Virus record (IMG/VR): IMGVR_UViG_3300028422_001966
Coordinates: 1 to 22,894 of that record
Source of the DNA: a virus
Length of the DNA: 22,894 nt
Reading direction: 5' to 3' (one strand)
Part shown: positions 10,101-16,116 of the stretch, one piece after another
Position numbering within the stretch: the stretch's first letter is position 1
How the letters are laid out: each line of letters starts with the position of its first letter
Notes under the pieces: generated by a model
Databases searched by the model: none
What the model was told of the DNA's origin: nothing
The model's input: only the letters and a program-made list of their open reading frames with translations
Program-made: the position numbers and the translations under genes

Positions 10101-11354
10101 GTATGCTTTTTTAATATCATCGAGGTTGCTTTTTTCATTGAGCTGTGTTATGTTATATTGAGTAAGTATTTTGTTAGCTTCGTCAACTGCCATTTTTCGG
10201 GCATCGGTACCCTCGGTGGTTTTATCAAGAGCATCGAATACCATATCGAGCTTAGTTATTTCGGCGGTCAGTTCTTTCTGAAACTCTTCGCCCACAGCCA
10301 TAGTGTCGCCCATACTGTTTTTATATATCAGCAATGCTGAGGCTGCGGCAGTAATACCTGCAATAACCAAGCCTACCGGGTTCATTTTTTGTGCTATGTT
10401 CAAAGCCTGCTGTGCCACGGTGGTAGCTTTAAGTATACGGCTAAGGTTACCGTAAGCCTGATACAGTTGTACTACACGCTGAGCCGTATTCATTGCATTA
10501 ACAACCATTACAGCAGCTTTGTAGCTACCATAAGTTGCTACTACTACTTTGAGTATGTTAACTATTTTTTCCCAGTTTTCGGTAAGTTTTATAAGTGTGG
10601 CAATAATACCCTTAATTGTATCCTCCGAGTTTTCGCCTATATTGTTCAGCATACGGTCTATTGCATCTTGCAGGTTCGAGAACATACCCGGAATAGTTTT
10701 CGATATTGCCTCCATACTACCGGCCACACCGGCTGTTTGCCCGAGCGAAAGAATGTAATTGCGTATAGCTTCGGAGTTATTTTGCACTTCGGTAGTTATC
10801 CCTTTGAAAGTGTATTTTATAATATCGCCGTTTTTTTCGGCTCTTATTCCAAACTCTTTAAGCCGTTCGTTTTCGCCAACCTGCGCATCAATTACAGCCT
10901 CGGTAAGTTGGTCGAAACTTTTACCAAGGTGTGCGGCAAGGTCGCCTAGGTTTGTCATTTCGTCCATTGTGGGCTGAAACCCCTGGTTAGTGAGTTTTAC
11001 GTAACTTTCGGTTAGTTCGTTGAGTTGAAAAGGGGTTTTGGCAGCAAGGTCGCTTATGCGTTCCATTATTTGAGCAGCTGCTTCTTGATCTTGCAGTGTA
11101 TTGGCAAGCACCACTTCGAGCCGCTCAAATTCGCCTCGCACCTCGGCTATATGTTTACCCAATCCCCATGCCCTGTCTAATGCAAATATACCTGCCATAG
11201 CTCCGGCTATCCGTTTCATGGTTGAGTCGAGTTTGTCGGCTTCCTTATCTGCCGATTTACCAATACCTCCCATTAGGGTTTTAAGCTCGGCTATATCTTT
11301 TCGCATATGCTCCAATACCAAACGGTATTCTACTTCTACTGCATCGTTGTTCAT
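7197..11354 (-). CDS. Tail tape measure protein
   Basis: At 1385 residues this is the longest gene of the window. Residues about 75-240 match the conserved tape measure N-terminal region ('EFERLEVVLANTLQDQEAAAQIMERISDLAAKTPFQLNELTESYVKL', 'LGDLAAHLGKSFDQLTEAV'). Hydrophobic stretches near 325-346 and 885-945 are probable membrane-active segments. Long coiled coil fills about 540-880. Residues 1096-about 1190 and 1220-about 1313 are an internal duplication with the shared core 'MIQQFK'. By the usual scaling of about 1.5 angstrom per residue, the tail would be near 200 nm (inference). It follows the tail-assembly chaperones by 51 bp and precedes the distal tail gene, the standard order. Start has only an A-rich leader. 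Confidence 0.93.
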   Translation of the reverse strand: MNNDAVEVEYRLVLEHMRKDIAELKTLMGGIGKSADKEADKLDSTMKRIAGAMAGIFALDRAWGLGKHIAEVRGEFERLEVVLANTLQDQEAAAQIMERISDLAAKTPFQLNELTESYVKLTNQGFQPTMDEMTNLGDLAAHLGKSFDQLTEAVIDAQVGENERLKEFGIRAEKNGDIIKYTFKGITTEVQNNSEAIRNYILSLGQTAGVAGSMEAISKTIPGMFSNLQDAIDRMLNNIGENSEDTIKGIIATLIKLTENWEKIVNILKVVVATYGSYKAAVMVVNAMNTAQRVVQLYQAYGNLSRILKATTVAQQALNIAQKMNPVGLVIAGITAAASALLIYKNSMGDTMAVGEEFQKELTAEITKLDMVFDALDKTTEGTDARKMAVDEANKILTQYNITQLNEKSNLDDIKKAYDLVNEAIVNNIALKHQQKELDEAMNTFVESTKTAYNDLYKEIKQKGKESVANIVAADIREFAKAQAHVITELRKAAVSGTSMQPDVKDKNAKYYSELTNLANKYGLSINRVAQYVSRYYQANNVLQNKQSEIKRYYSGFITDLQNLNKQAANEGTNAAIKTIKDLENELAELQRKRNEATDINDKTELDRLAKLIADKQKEIDIFKGKNNTQEPNEFDKFKKALQQQKQEYEEYEAVKSQISKTEADKLYANLLSKAATYKLRLEQLLQQPLTKAQTGYIAAELAAIGNTASATPNSNSSDEYFKQLLESTQTYYQKAGELALQYNIDRMNLERNGLYQNIEILTQKYNAERYILQKTHGQYSWLFRELSNMSQQELKNYIDTIEEKMKAAALPQEAVADMLNKLNQAKQQFVNNADIAELNEYIDTLNKKLEVTGITEEEITSIMLEIEAAQLRLNTKIAEGLTNTATILGDLTNLASEFNSELAAIVGTAAELAGSMANVAVALATNNPVAIFSASVQMAVTLTGVVKRLKGEEQERMSVLEQQAHQLEIQQRLINDIIAKLESMHGTDKINQYQKGINALTRDIEKLNNTQLNWGMSKNGGHYKTEVSISANNIEEAYKKLMSYSQMGYGNSEAYTYITKQYDTWVAKQNELNTLILEYSEYLTGVSVDGFVDNITTVFTAATLEGKDMNTAIADNYTEVMRNAMIQQFKEKKIYAAAEEFYKRIAELSASGNSLTKAEVETLRKEYNELMNGFQKSWSVMVNNFPELFSADDIKQVSNLANEVSELLGNSSDTFTEGILDLVKRTTLEGENMVESISSKYKESMSEAMIQQFKNQHIKDAAREFYDAYYAAGNDADGLTAADINSLRNRYTGAVTDMQREFQKLTDAMPDLFGTGSDTSSKSQAGAIKNIDQPTANIIAGNTNSLLLITQAMSNKLDKLNSIDQKLGNIEKYTKETRNALTNS

Positions 11355-11405
11355 ATTCGCTTTTGTTTTTAGTAAGCGGGTACTATGTGTTGCCCGTTCA
11401 CTTAT

Positions 11406-11633
11406 TTAAGTTCTATTAATAATATCAGGCAATTGGTCAAGTGTAATTACTTCATTATCGCCCTCTTTTTCACCTTTATCATTCGTGTCGGGTATTTCGG
11501 CTATGAGCATAAGCAGGTTCACTAAGCTTATGCCCCAAAGTACATAATGGTATTGCCAGCCAAAATACTTACACGCTCCGTGCATTAAGTTCCAGGGGCT
11601 ATTTAACTCCCCTGCGTGTTCAGGCTCACCCCT
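11406..11633 (-). CDS. T part of tail-assembly chaperone GT (made by -1 frameshift)
   Basis: This -1 frame follows the G gene and is open down to a stop at 11406. The frame is also open upstream to an ATG at 11792, but the text there is low-quality antigenic-looking shadow, whereas the part from 11633 on reads like protein ('SPWNLMHGACKYFGWQYHYVLWGISLVNLLMLIAEIP'). If the ribosome slips at 11636-11630, G contributes 143 residues and this frame 75, giving a 218-residue GT. In lambda, G and GT coat the tape measure and recruit tail tube subunits; location between tail tube and tape measure genes supports the same role. Independent start at 11792 is the alternative. Confidence 0.65.
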   Translation of the reverse strand, partial: RGEPEHAGELNSPWNLMHGACKYFGWQYHYVLWGISLVNLLMLIAEIPDTNDKGEKEGDNEVITLDQLPDIINRT

Positions 11634-11637
11634 TTTA
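11593..11637 (-). promoter_or_regulatory. Putative -1 ribosomal frameshift site of G/GT
   Basis: In the G frame the codons ATA AAA GGG lie at 11638-11630, allowing the Lys tRNA to re-pair on AAA after a one-base back-slip. The A-site GGG would re-pair poorly, so this is not a canonical heptamer. Fifteen bases later CAGGGG and CCCCTG form a 6-bp stem with a 10-nt loop (11614-11593). The G frame ends nine codons after the slip point, at 11603. Confidence 0.45.
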
Positions 11638-12061
11638 TCAGGGTGATAGAGGTTATAAAAGACTTTAGGTCGAGCGATAACCACACCTTGAACATTGTTA
11701 ACACAAGCACCTGTACCTGTGCATTGCGTGTAAGAAAGTGTATCAGTTCCTGTGGCGGTTCTGTTGAGCTGCCGTGAAACACTATGGCACATAGCTCTAT
11801 TACATCGGTTATGTTTTTGCTCATTACGTTAAGCGCGTCTTTGTAATTATTGTCCGATACGGTATCAATATCAATATTGAGCAGTAACTCCGATATGCGC
11901 CCAAGTGTGCCTGCTGTTACAGGTTTTACCACAAATGTACGCTTACACGGTGCTAAGCCTATTTTTTGCAAAAAACTTAACTGCACGTAAGGTATGGTTA
12001 CTATCTCTCTCTTTTCTGTCAGCGAGCGGAATGCTTTTTTTATAATGCGTTCTTTATCCAT
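11603..12061 (-). CDS. Tail-assembly chaperone G
   Basis: This is a 152-residue protein without a family I can name from sequence alone. The text is helical with a positively charged N-terminus ('MDKERIIKKAFRSLTEKREIVTIPYVQLSFLQKIGLAPCKRTFVVKPVTAGTL'), an acidic Asn-rich centre, and a short C-terminus that ends soon after the frameshift site. Its position, length and overlap with a -1 frame that continues another 75 residues match lambda-type G/GT pairs, which act during assembly and are absent from virions. It is preceded by an 8-bp tandem array and a strong hairpin that separate it from the abundant tail tube gene, so lower expression is expected. Confidence 0.65.
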   Translation of the reverse strand: MDKERIIKKAFRSLTEKREIVTIPYVQLSFLQKIGLAPCKRTFVVKPVTAGTLGRISELLLNIDIDTVSDNNYKDALNVMSKNITDVIELCAIVFHGSSTEPPQELIHFLTRNAQVQVLVLTMFKVWLSLDLKSFITSITLIKGVSLNTQGS

Positions 12062-12069
12062 GTGTGTAT

Positions 12070-12115
12070 AGTTAGTGAGTTAAAGAGTTGGTGAGTTGGA
12101 GAGTTGGAGAGTTGG
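12070..12115 (-). repeat. 8-bp tandem array upstream of G
   Basis: On the plus strand there are almost six units of period 8, with AGTTGGAG as the most frequent form and AGTTAGTG, AGTTAAAG and AGTTGGTG as variants. In the transcribed (minus) sense the units end in CCAACT or TAACT. It occupies the leader of the G gene. Function unknown. Confidence 0.85.
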
Positions 12116-12123
12116 TTATGTTT

Positions 12124-12157
12124 ACCAAGGGTTATTACTTAGTGCAAAACCCTTGGT
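12124..12157 (-). terminator. Hairpin after tail tube gene
   Basis: ACCAAGGGTT and AACCCTTGGT form a perfect 10-bp stem around a 14-nt loop, 22 bases after the tail tube stop. No T tract follows on the minus strand, so it is more likely a partial terminator or a 3' end stabiliser that raises tail tube mRNA relative to the downstream chaperones. Confidence 0.55.
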
Positions 12158-12179
12158 TGTTTGAATTATAAATAGTGAA

Positions 12180-12701
12180 CTATGATTCGGCAACACGCTC
12201 CGAGTGCAATGGGTATAAGTCGGCATTGGCAGCATCCTTAGGTACCATTACATACATATCTATGTCGAGTTGGTCGGCGTTCTTTTTGTTACGGTTACCC
12301 GGGCTGCCTGCTACTACCATTACTTTAGGAGCAGTAGTTACATCGTGGTATCCGTCAATATCGCGCGATACTATTTCAACACTCTGTAATCCATAACTCC
12401 GTTTTACGGACATACTCCATTTATTAAGTGCTAGCGTACCTCCCAGTACTTTAGCCTTAAGCTCGGGCGAACAGTTGTAGGTTGAGAACGATATTTTTAC
12501 AACCGTATTAGTAGTGTCTACCAAATAAGCTATTGGTACATCTTTATCGTCGGTGGTAATGGGGTTAACTGTTACTTTGGGTATCTCTACCTTACACGAG
12601 CCTTCTACTATATTTTCAAATACAGTATCGAGTACAGCACCCATAGCACCATCGGCACCACAGGCACCCATTTTAATTGATTTTACTCCTTGTATTAACA
12701 T
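12180..12701 (-). CDS. Major tail protein (tail tube)
   Basis: This is a 173-residue protein of the size and text expected for a tail tube subunit: short start 'MLIQGVKSIKMGACGADGAMG', then 'VFENIVEGSCKVEIPKVTVNPITTDDKDVPIAYLVDTTNTVVKISFSTYNCSPELKAKVLGGTL', a typical tube beta-sandwich phrase where parameter changes in the particle are scored against a baseline. It is the last gene before the chaperones and tape measure, which is the usual place of the tube gene. It would polymerise as stacked rings around the tape measure. A hairpin directly after the gene fits high expression. No sheath gene is found next to it, which points to a non-contractile tail. Confidence 0.75.
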   Translation of the reverse strand: MLIQGVKSIKMGACGADGAMGAVLDTVFENIVEGSCKVEIPKVTVNPITTDDKDVPIAYLVDTTNTVVKISFSTYNCSPELKAKVLGGTLALNKWSMSVKRSYGLQSVEIVSRDIDGYHDVTTAPKVMVVAGSPGNRNKKNADQLDIDMYVMVPKDAANADLYPLHSERVAES

Positions 12702-12722
12702 ATTGTTAGTTTTTAATGGTTA

Positions 12723-13358
12723 TTACTTAACTGCCTCAATTGCAGTTTTTGCATTAGCAAGGTTGGTTGTTAATTTGTCTACGTTAAATATTGCTGCTTC
12801 AAGTTCTTTCTTGGCATCGTTCACCTCGGCCTCGGCTTTGTTTATCTCTATACTGTTTTGGTTTAGAGCAGCTTTGTCGGCTTCGGTCTTATCGGAATGT
12901 ACTTTCTTTAAAAATTCCTTTGCTTCAGATGCAGCTTTTTTGTCGGCTTCGGTATTGGTGTTTTTTGCTTTGCTGTCAGCCTCTTTGTACTGCGCTTCGG
13001 CTTTTTTAACAGCCTGAGCTGCCTCATTGGCTATTGTATCGAGTTCTGTACCTTCATTCAAAGCCCGGCTAAAACGGTTACAGGCCTGCTGTAACTCATG
13101 TTCTTTTTCGGCTAATACAGTTTTGGCTTGTGCCAATGCTTGCTCAATACCGTTATAGGTATCAACCGCATGGTTTACCATAGCTATACGCATATGGTTG
13201 CGGGTAACCGAACCAAGGTATTGAACATCGTGTTGGCGACAATACTCCAACGCTCTGCTTTCGGAAGTAAATACATTTTCGTTGTCGCAAACAAACACCT
13301 CATGTATTTGCGGGTTTTGGGCTAATACCTCATTGGCTGTTTTTTCTTTTTTATTCAT
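12723..13358 (-). CDS. Coiled-coil protein, unknown
   Basis: This is a 211-residue protein with two parts. Residues 1-60 form a small globular segment ('ANEVLAQNPQIHEVFVCDNENVFTSESRALEYCRQHDVQYLGSVTR'), and residues 65-211 are one long Ala/Glu/Lys-rich coiled coil. I do not recognise a named family. Located between the capsid-linked membrane protein and the tail tube, it could be a head decoration, head-tail connector or minor structural protein. It starts after a short three-unit heptad array. The charge-rich helix resembles scaffold-like proteins, but the scaffold is better placed in the protease gene. Confidence 0.6.
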   Translation of the reverse strand: MNKKEKTANEVLAQNPQIHEVFVCDNENVFTSESRALEYCRQHDVQYLGSVTRNHMRIAMVNHAVDTYNGIEQALAQAKTVLAEKEHELQQACNRFSRALNEGTELDTIANEAAQAVKKAEAQYKEADSKAKNTNTEADKKAASEAKEFLKKVHSDKTEADKAALNQNSIEINKAEAEVNDAKKELEAAIFNVDKLTTNLANAKTAIEAVK

Positions 13359-13370
13359 GTTCTTATTTTT

Positions 13371-13391
13371 AGTATCAAGTAACCTATAACC
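13371..13391 (-). repeat. Short heptad array after a stop codon
   Basis: Three 7-bp units (transcribed sense GGTTATA, GGTTACT, TGATACT) begin directly after the TAA stop of the upstream gene. Two of these unit types are shared with the larger array at 14811-14901. Confidence 0.75.
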
Positions 13392-13652
13392 TTAGTTATT
13401 TGTTTCTCTGTTACATTTAGCACAATTTATTTCTATCTCTCTTAATCGTTTTCCATGGTCGTTCAATCTGCTGTCGGTTTGAACAAAACGTTCGTCCTGA
13501 TTGTCGAGCCGTGTTTGATGTGTTGCTACCGTTTCGTTTACTTTATTAAGTCCGTCAATTACCAGGTCGAACCGTTTTATTAACCTGCTTATAAGAAAAC
13601 CAATAACAGCAAGCAGTACACCTATTATCCATTGAATCAGTTCTAACTGCAT
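13392..13652 (-). CDS. Small membrane-anchored coiled-coil protein, possible holin or tail accessory
   Basis: This is an 86-residue protein. Residues about 6-23 form one membrane helix ('LIQWIIGVLLAVIGFLISRLI'), followed by a basic stop and a coiled coil to about 75. A CAKC pair sits near the C-terminus (residues 77-80). The layout recalls small phage membrane proteins near head genes (for example the DUF2730-type protein of Mu) or an XhlA-like lysis protein with its helix at the other end. Neither is certain. It lies between capsid and coiled-coil genes, after the capsid hairpin. Confidence 0.55.
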   Translation of the reverse strand: MQLELIQWIIGVLLAVIGFLISRLIKRFDLVIDGLNKVNETVATHQTRLDNQDERFVQTDSRLNDHGKRLREIEINCAKCNRETNN

Positions 13653-13667
13653 ACTCTTAGTTTTTAG

Positions 13668-13695
13668 ATAACCGCCAACTATTGTCGACGGTTAT
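13668..13695 (-). terminator. Hairpin after major capsid gene
   Basis: Arms 13668-13679 and 13684-13695 form a 12-bp stem (two G-U pairs in the minus-strand RNA) around a 4-nt loop, about 16 bases after the capsid stop. No T tract follows. Probably an mRNA 3' end stabiliser or partial terminator that raises capsid output relative to downstream genes. Confidence 0.5.
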
Positions 13696-13711
13696 TATTT
13701 TCAATTTTCCA

Positions 13712-14788
13712 CTAAACTGCAGCGTCCTGAACAATAGCGTAAATACCCTTATTGTCGGCTCTTTTTATGCGGCCGCCTGCACGTAGAATTGCAGAATATA
13801 TATCGCCATAGAACTGCGGGTTATTCATATCTTCAAAAAACTCGTGAGTACCCAGTGCACGTATTACCGATTGTTTTTGCCACGCCAGTCCGGCAGCATT
13901 GTCGGAAACAGCACCAACTGCATCGGGGTCTTTAGGTACAGGTACACCGGCATTGGTGTACACCATTACCATACTGCGAGGTGCCAGTATTTCAAACCCA
14001 TACAGGCTGCCTACCACACCTGTGGCTGCATTGTATGCCGCACTAAAGTCGCGGTACTGTGTAGCATTTAGCTCGGTGGTTAACTGCTCATACATAAAAG
14101 CATCGAGCTGTATATACCTTTCGTCTTGCGGTATATTATCGGCATTCATTTTCAAGCGCAGATTTTTAATATCGCTAAGGGTTATAGCCTTACGGTTACC
14201 GGTAGCCGCAGGAGTGTAAGCTGCCACAGAGCTGCCCGTGGTACGTACTATACTTGTAGCAACTGCCGGACTCCAGTAGCGAAGCATCCAGTCGCCAATT
14301 ATTTCGGTTAAGCTCTGCTTGGTTTCGCCAAGCACGCTCTCACGCTTGTCGTAGCTTAGCTCGTATTTTTCGGCATTGCTAATTTTTATCGGGTCGCTTG
14401 TAAATTCGTCTAAGGCAAATGTTATATCTGAATCGGTTCGGTGTGTTACCGATGCAGGTATTATACTTCTATTGCGTGCTGTACCCACCTTGACTCCTGC
14501 ATTGGGTATATGAACTACCTTACCTTGATATACAAACTGGTCGGCATTTACACACTTATCCATAAATGGGTTGGCTTTAAACAGGTTACCTACTATATGG
14601 TCAATCCATATTTCCTTTTCCAAAGCCATACCAAACCCCGCCAATTGGAAGCCCGATATATACTTTATTACCTGCAAGGCTGCAACGCCCGCAAACACAC
14701 CAATAGGGCTTAATCCTACTGTTAATCCTAATATTGCCGACACCATAAAGGTGAAGCAAAACGACATAATTGCTTTAAAATGTTTCAT
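13712..14788 (-). CDS. Major capsid protein with hydrophobic N-terminal extension
   Basis: This is a 358-residue protein. From residue 54 on ('MALEKEIWIDHIVGNLFKAN', then 'QGKVVHIPNAGVKVG', 'TSDPIKISNAEKYELSYDKRESVLGETKQSL', 'YEFEILAPRS'-like text and a final 'FYGDIYSAILRAGGRIKR') it reads as an HK97-fold major capsid protein of Mu-like Bacteroidota phages. Residues 1-53 are strongly hydrophobic, with one or two possible membrane helices (5-25 and 28-46), unusual in a capsid protein. A second ATG at 14629-14627, preceded by a G-rich stretch, would give a 305-residue protein close to the Mu capsid protein length. Which start is used is open. A 91-bp heptad array fills its leader and a hairpin follows its stop. 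Confidence 0.85.
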   Translation of the reverse strand: MKHFKAIMSFCFTFMVSAILGLTVGLSPIGVFAGVAALQVIKYISGFQLAGFGMALEKEIWIDHIVGNLFKANPFMDKCVNADQFVYQGKVVHIPNAGVKVGTARNRSIIPASVTHRTDSDITFALDEFTSDPIKISNAEKYELSYDKRESVLGETKQSLTEIIGDWMLRYWSPAVATSIVRTTGSSVAAYTPAATGNRKAITLSDIKNLRLKMNADNIPQDERYIQLDAFMYEQLTTELNATQYRDFSAAYNAATGVVGSLYGFEILAPRSMVMVYTNAGVPVPKDPDAVGAVSDNAAGLAWQKQSVIRALGTHEFFEDMNNPQFYGDIYSAILRAGGRIKRADNKGIYAIVQDAAV

Positions 14789-14810
14789 TGTTTTTTAATT
14801 GTTAGATATG

Positions 14811-14901
14811 AGTATTGAGTAATGAGTAATGAGTATTGAGTATTGAGTATCAAGTATCAAGTAACCTGTAACCTGTAACCTGCAACCTGCAACCTGCAAC
14901 C
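14811..14901 (-). repeat. 13-unit heptad tandem array
   Basis: Thirteen units with strict 7-bp period fill the gap between protease stop and capsid leader. Plus-strand units drift step by step: AGTATTG or AGTAATG (five), AGTATCA (two), AGTAACC (one), TGTAACC (two), TGCAACC (three). In the transcribed sense the array begins with the last G of the TAG stop codon. Confidence 0.95.
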
Positions 14902-15404
14902 TACTTATTAAAGTTACTTGGTTCTTTACCGTACTTCGCTTTAAACAGCTTAGTATATCGCTCCCTGTTATTCTGCTTTATATCGGCTAAAGCATCGGGG
15001 GCTTTAAGCTGAAAGTCGTCGAAGGTGAAGTCTTTATACAGATCGTTATCGGTATTGTCGGGGTCGGGAATATCGGCCAGTTTACCTGTAACAGGCAATG
15101 CTTTTACCGCTTTAGTAGCCGCTTCGGGGTTGGCACTGTACAGGGTGTTGTATACCTCTTTTTGTTCGGCAGTAAGCTTACGCTTAGGGTCGTTAAGTAA
15201 GGCAGTAAACTCAACTTTAGTAACCTCGCTAAGCTTAGTTTCTATTGCTGTTTTATCGGCTATAGCCGTTTGCAACTCTTTTTCTTTTGCTGCCAGCCTT
15301 TGTACTAGGCTCTCTTTGTCGGCAGCCAGTTGTTTTACCGATACCAGTACGGCAGCCTCATCGGCACCCTCGGTAAGTTTTAAAAATGATACTACATTTT
15401 TCAT
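14901..15404 (-). CDS. Candidate nested scaffold (internal start in protease gene)
   Basis: In frame with the protease gene, the ATG at 15404-15402 (residue M156, 'MKNVVSFLKL') would yield a 167-residue scaffold without the protease part. It is preceded by an A/T-rich stretch (TTTTAAAATAAATTCAAAT) that looks like the leaders of other genes here, and the coiled coil begins just after it. This copies the I/Z design of Mu. Internal initiation is inference. Confidence 0.45.
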   Translation of the reverse strand: MKNVVSFLKLTEGADEAAVLVSVKQLAADKESLVQRLAAKEKELQTAIADKTAIETKLSEVTKVEFTALLNDPKRKLTAEQKEVYNTLYSANPEAATKAVKALPVTGKLADIPDPDNTDNDLYKDFTFDDFQLKAPDALADIKQNNRERYTKLFKAKYGKEPSNFNK

Positions 15405-15869
15405 ATTTGAATTTATTTTAAAAGTGTCGGGGTTATTGAAATACGATAGTTTAAATTCGTTGTTATGAGCATCAACAAGTTTTACTGCATCGTCATTGCC
15501 TGCTATGTCAACCAGGCTAACTTCCTTAAGCAGCCACTTGGTAACAGTAGGCAGTTCCTGACCCTCAAGCATAAGCTCAGGGTCTTTGCTCCATTCGAGC
15601 GGTTCAGCCCATACCGAAGCCATATTAAGCATATCATGTTCATACAAGTATTGGCACTCGCGCCCTTTTTGAGTGTCGGCAAATACAGGCACTCCGGTAA
15701 TTTGGCACTGCTCTATTTGTACATTGGTGAGCTTACCTATTATATTACCTCGCTCGTGCATATACAACAGTATTGAGTTCTTACTGTATAGCGAGGTGTC
15801 GCAGCCTTGGCTAAGCAGCCTGTATTTATAGCAGTTTACACTATCGGTCGAAATTATTATTCTCTTCAT
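14901..15869 (-). CDS. Prohead protease fused to scaffold (Mu I-like)
   Basis: This is a 322-residue protein. Residues 1-130 look like an HK97-type prohead serine protease: the likely catalytic His is H38 in 'LLYMHERGNIIGKL' and the likely Ser is S118 in 'WLLKEVSLVDIAGN'. Residues about 156-245 are an Ala/Glu/Lys coiled coil typical of scaffold ('FLKLTEGADEAAVLVSVKQLAADKESLVQRLAAKEKELQ'), and the end (about 270-322) is charged. In Mu, gene I encodes protease plus scaffold and an internal start (Z) makes scaffold alone. It is the first gene of the minus unit and precedes the capsid gene, as expected. The ATG follows an A/T-rich leader of the divergent region. Confidence 0.85.
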   Translation of the reverse strand: MKRIIISTDSVNCYKYRLLSQGCDTSLYSKNSILLYMHERGNIIGKLTNVQIEQCQITGVPVFADTQKGRECQYLYEHDMLNMASVWAEPLEWSKDPELMLEGQELPTVTKWLLKEVSLVDIAGNDDAVKLVDAHNNEFKLSYFNNPDTFKINSNMKNVVSFLKLTEGADEAAVLVSVKQLAADKESLVQRLAAKEKELQTAIADKTAIETKLSEVTKVEFTALLNDPKRKLTAEQKEVYNTLYSANPEAATKAVKALPVTGKLADIPDPDNTDNDLYKDFTFDDFQLKAPDALADIKQNNRERYTKLFKAKYGKEPSNFNK

Positions 15870-15943
15870 TTGAATTTCAATTGCTTGTTATTGTTCGTTT
15901 ACAAGAGCAAAACTGCAACTGTTTTTTTGCGGTAAAAAATCGG

Positions 15944-16004
15944 GTTTCCACGCCGGTACTTTTAACGCACCATTTTGGGGTAGTAAATAACCCGGCTTGG
16001 AAAC
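15944..16004. promoter_or_regulatory. Inverted repeat in the divergent late promoter region
   Basis: GTTTCCACGCCGG (15944-15956) and CCGGCTTGGAAAC (15992-16004) form a 13-bp inverted repeat with one mismatch, 35 bases apart. It lies in the middle of the 247-bp gap between two divergent late units and just upstream of a candidate plus-strand promoter, so it may be an activator or operator site. Function inferred from position only. Confidence 0.45.
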
Positions 16005-16008
16005 TGCT

Positions 16009-16040
16009 TTTGAAAAACCGCCTTATTAAACTGAATTTTG
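16009..16040 (+). promoter_or_regulatory. Candidate Bacteroidota-type promoter for terminase unit
   Basis: TTTG (16009-16012) and GAATTTTG (16033-16040) are separated by 20 bp, close to the TTTG/TAnnTTTG promoter of Bacteroidota primary sigma; the first base of the -7 box deviates. Transcription would begin near 16047, just before the terminase small gene. Confidence 0.35.
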
Positions 16041-16047
16041 ATGCACC

Positions 16048-16103
16048 GTACAGACGTAAGATTTTGCGTATCATAGTAAAGACGCAATATCTTGCGTCTC
16101 TAT
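16048..16103 (+). repeat. Two GACGCAA-type palindromes in terminase leader
   Basis: Two related imperfect palindromes follow each other: 16048-16073 (GTACAGACGTAAGATTTTGC...) and 16076-16103 (GTAAAGACGCAATATCTTGC..., stem AGACGCAA/TTGCGTCT). A third copy is at 18079-18105. They look like REP-like mobile palindromes and would fold into hairpins in the mRNA leader. Confidence 0.75.
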
Positions 16104-16116
16104 AAAAAAAAGAATT

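Noticed and set aside
10389-10949. 186-codon plus-strand frame over the tape measure gene
   Set aside because: Cys/Tyr/His-rich shadow text without domain or initiation signal.
11634-11792. T frame upstream of the slip site as coding
   Set aside because: Open to an ATG at 11792, but the text looks like shadow of G and lacks helical pattern; kept only the part after the slip site.
14811-14901. CRISPR array
   Set aside because: Units are 7 bp with no spacers; a tandem array.
15877-16074. 65-codon minus frame in the divergent gap
   Set aside because: Basic, Phe/Arg-rich text across the inverted repeat and palindrome; no leader.
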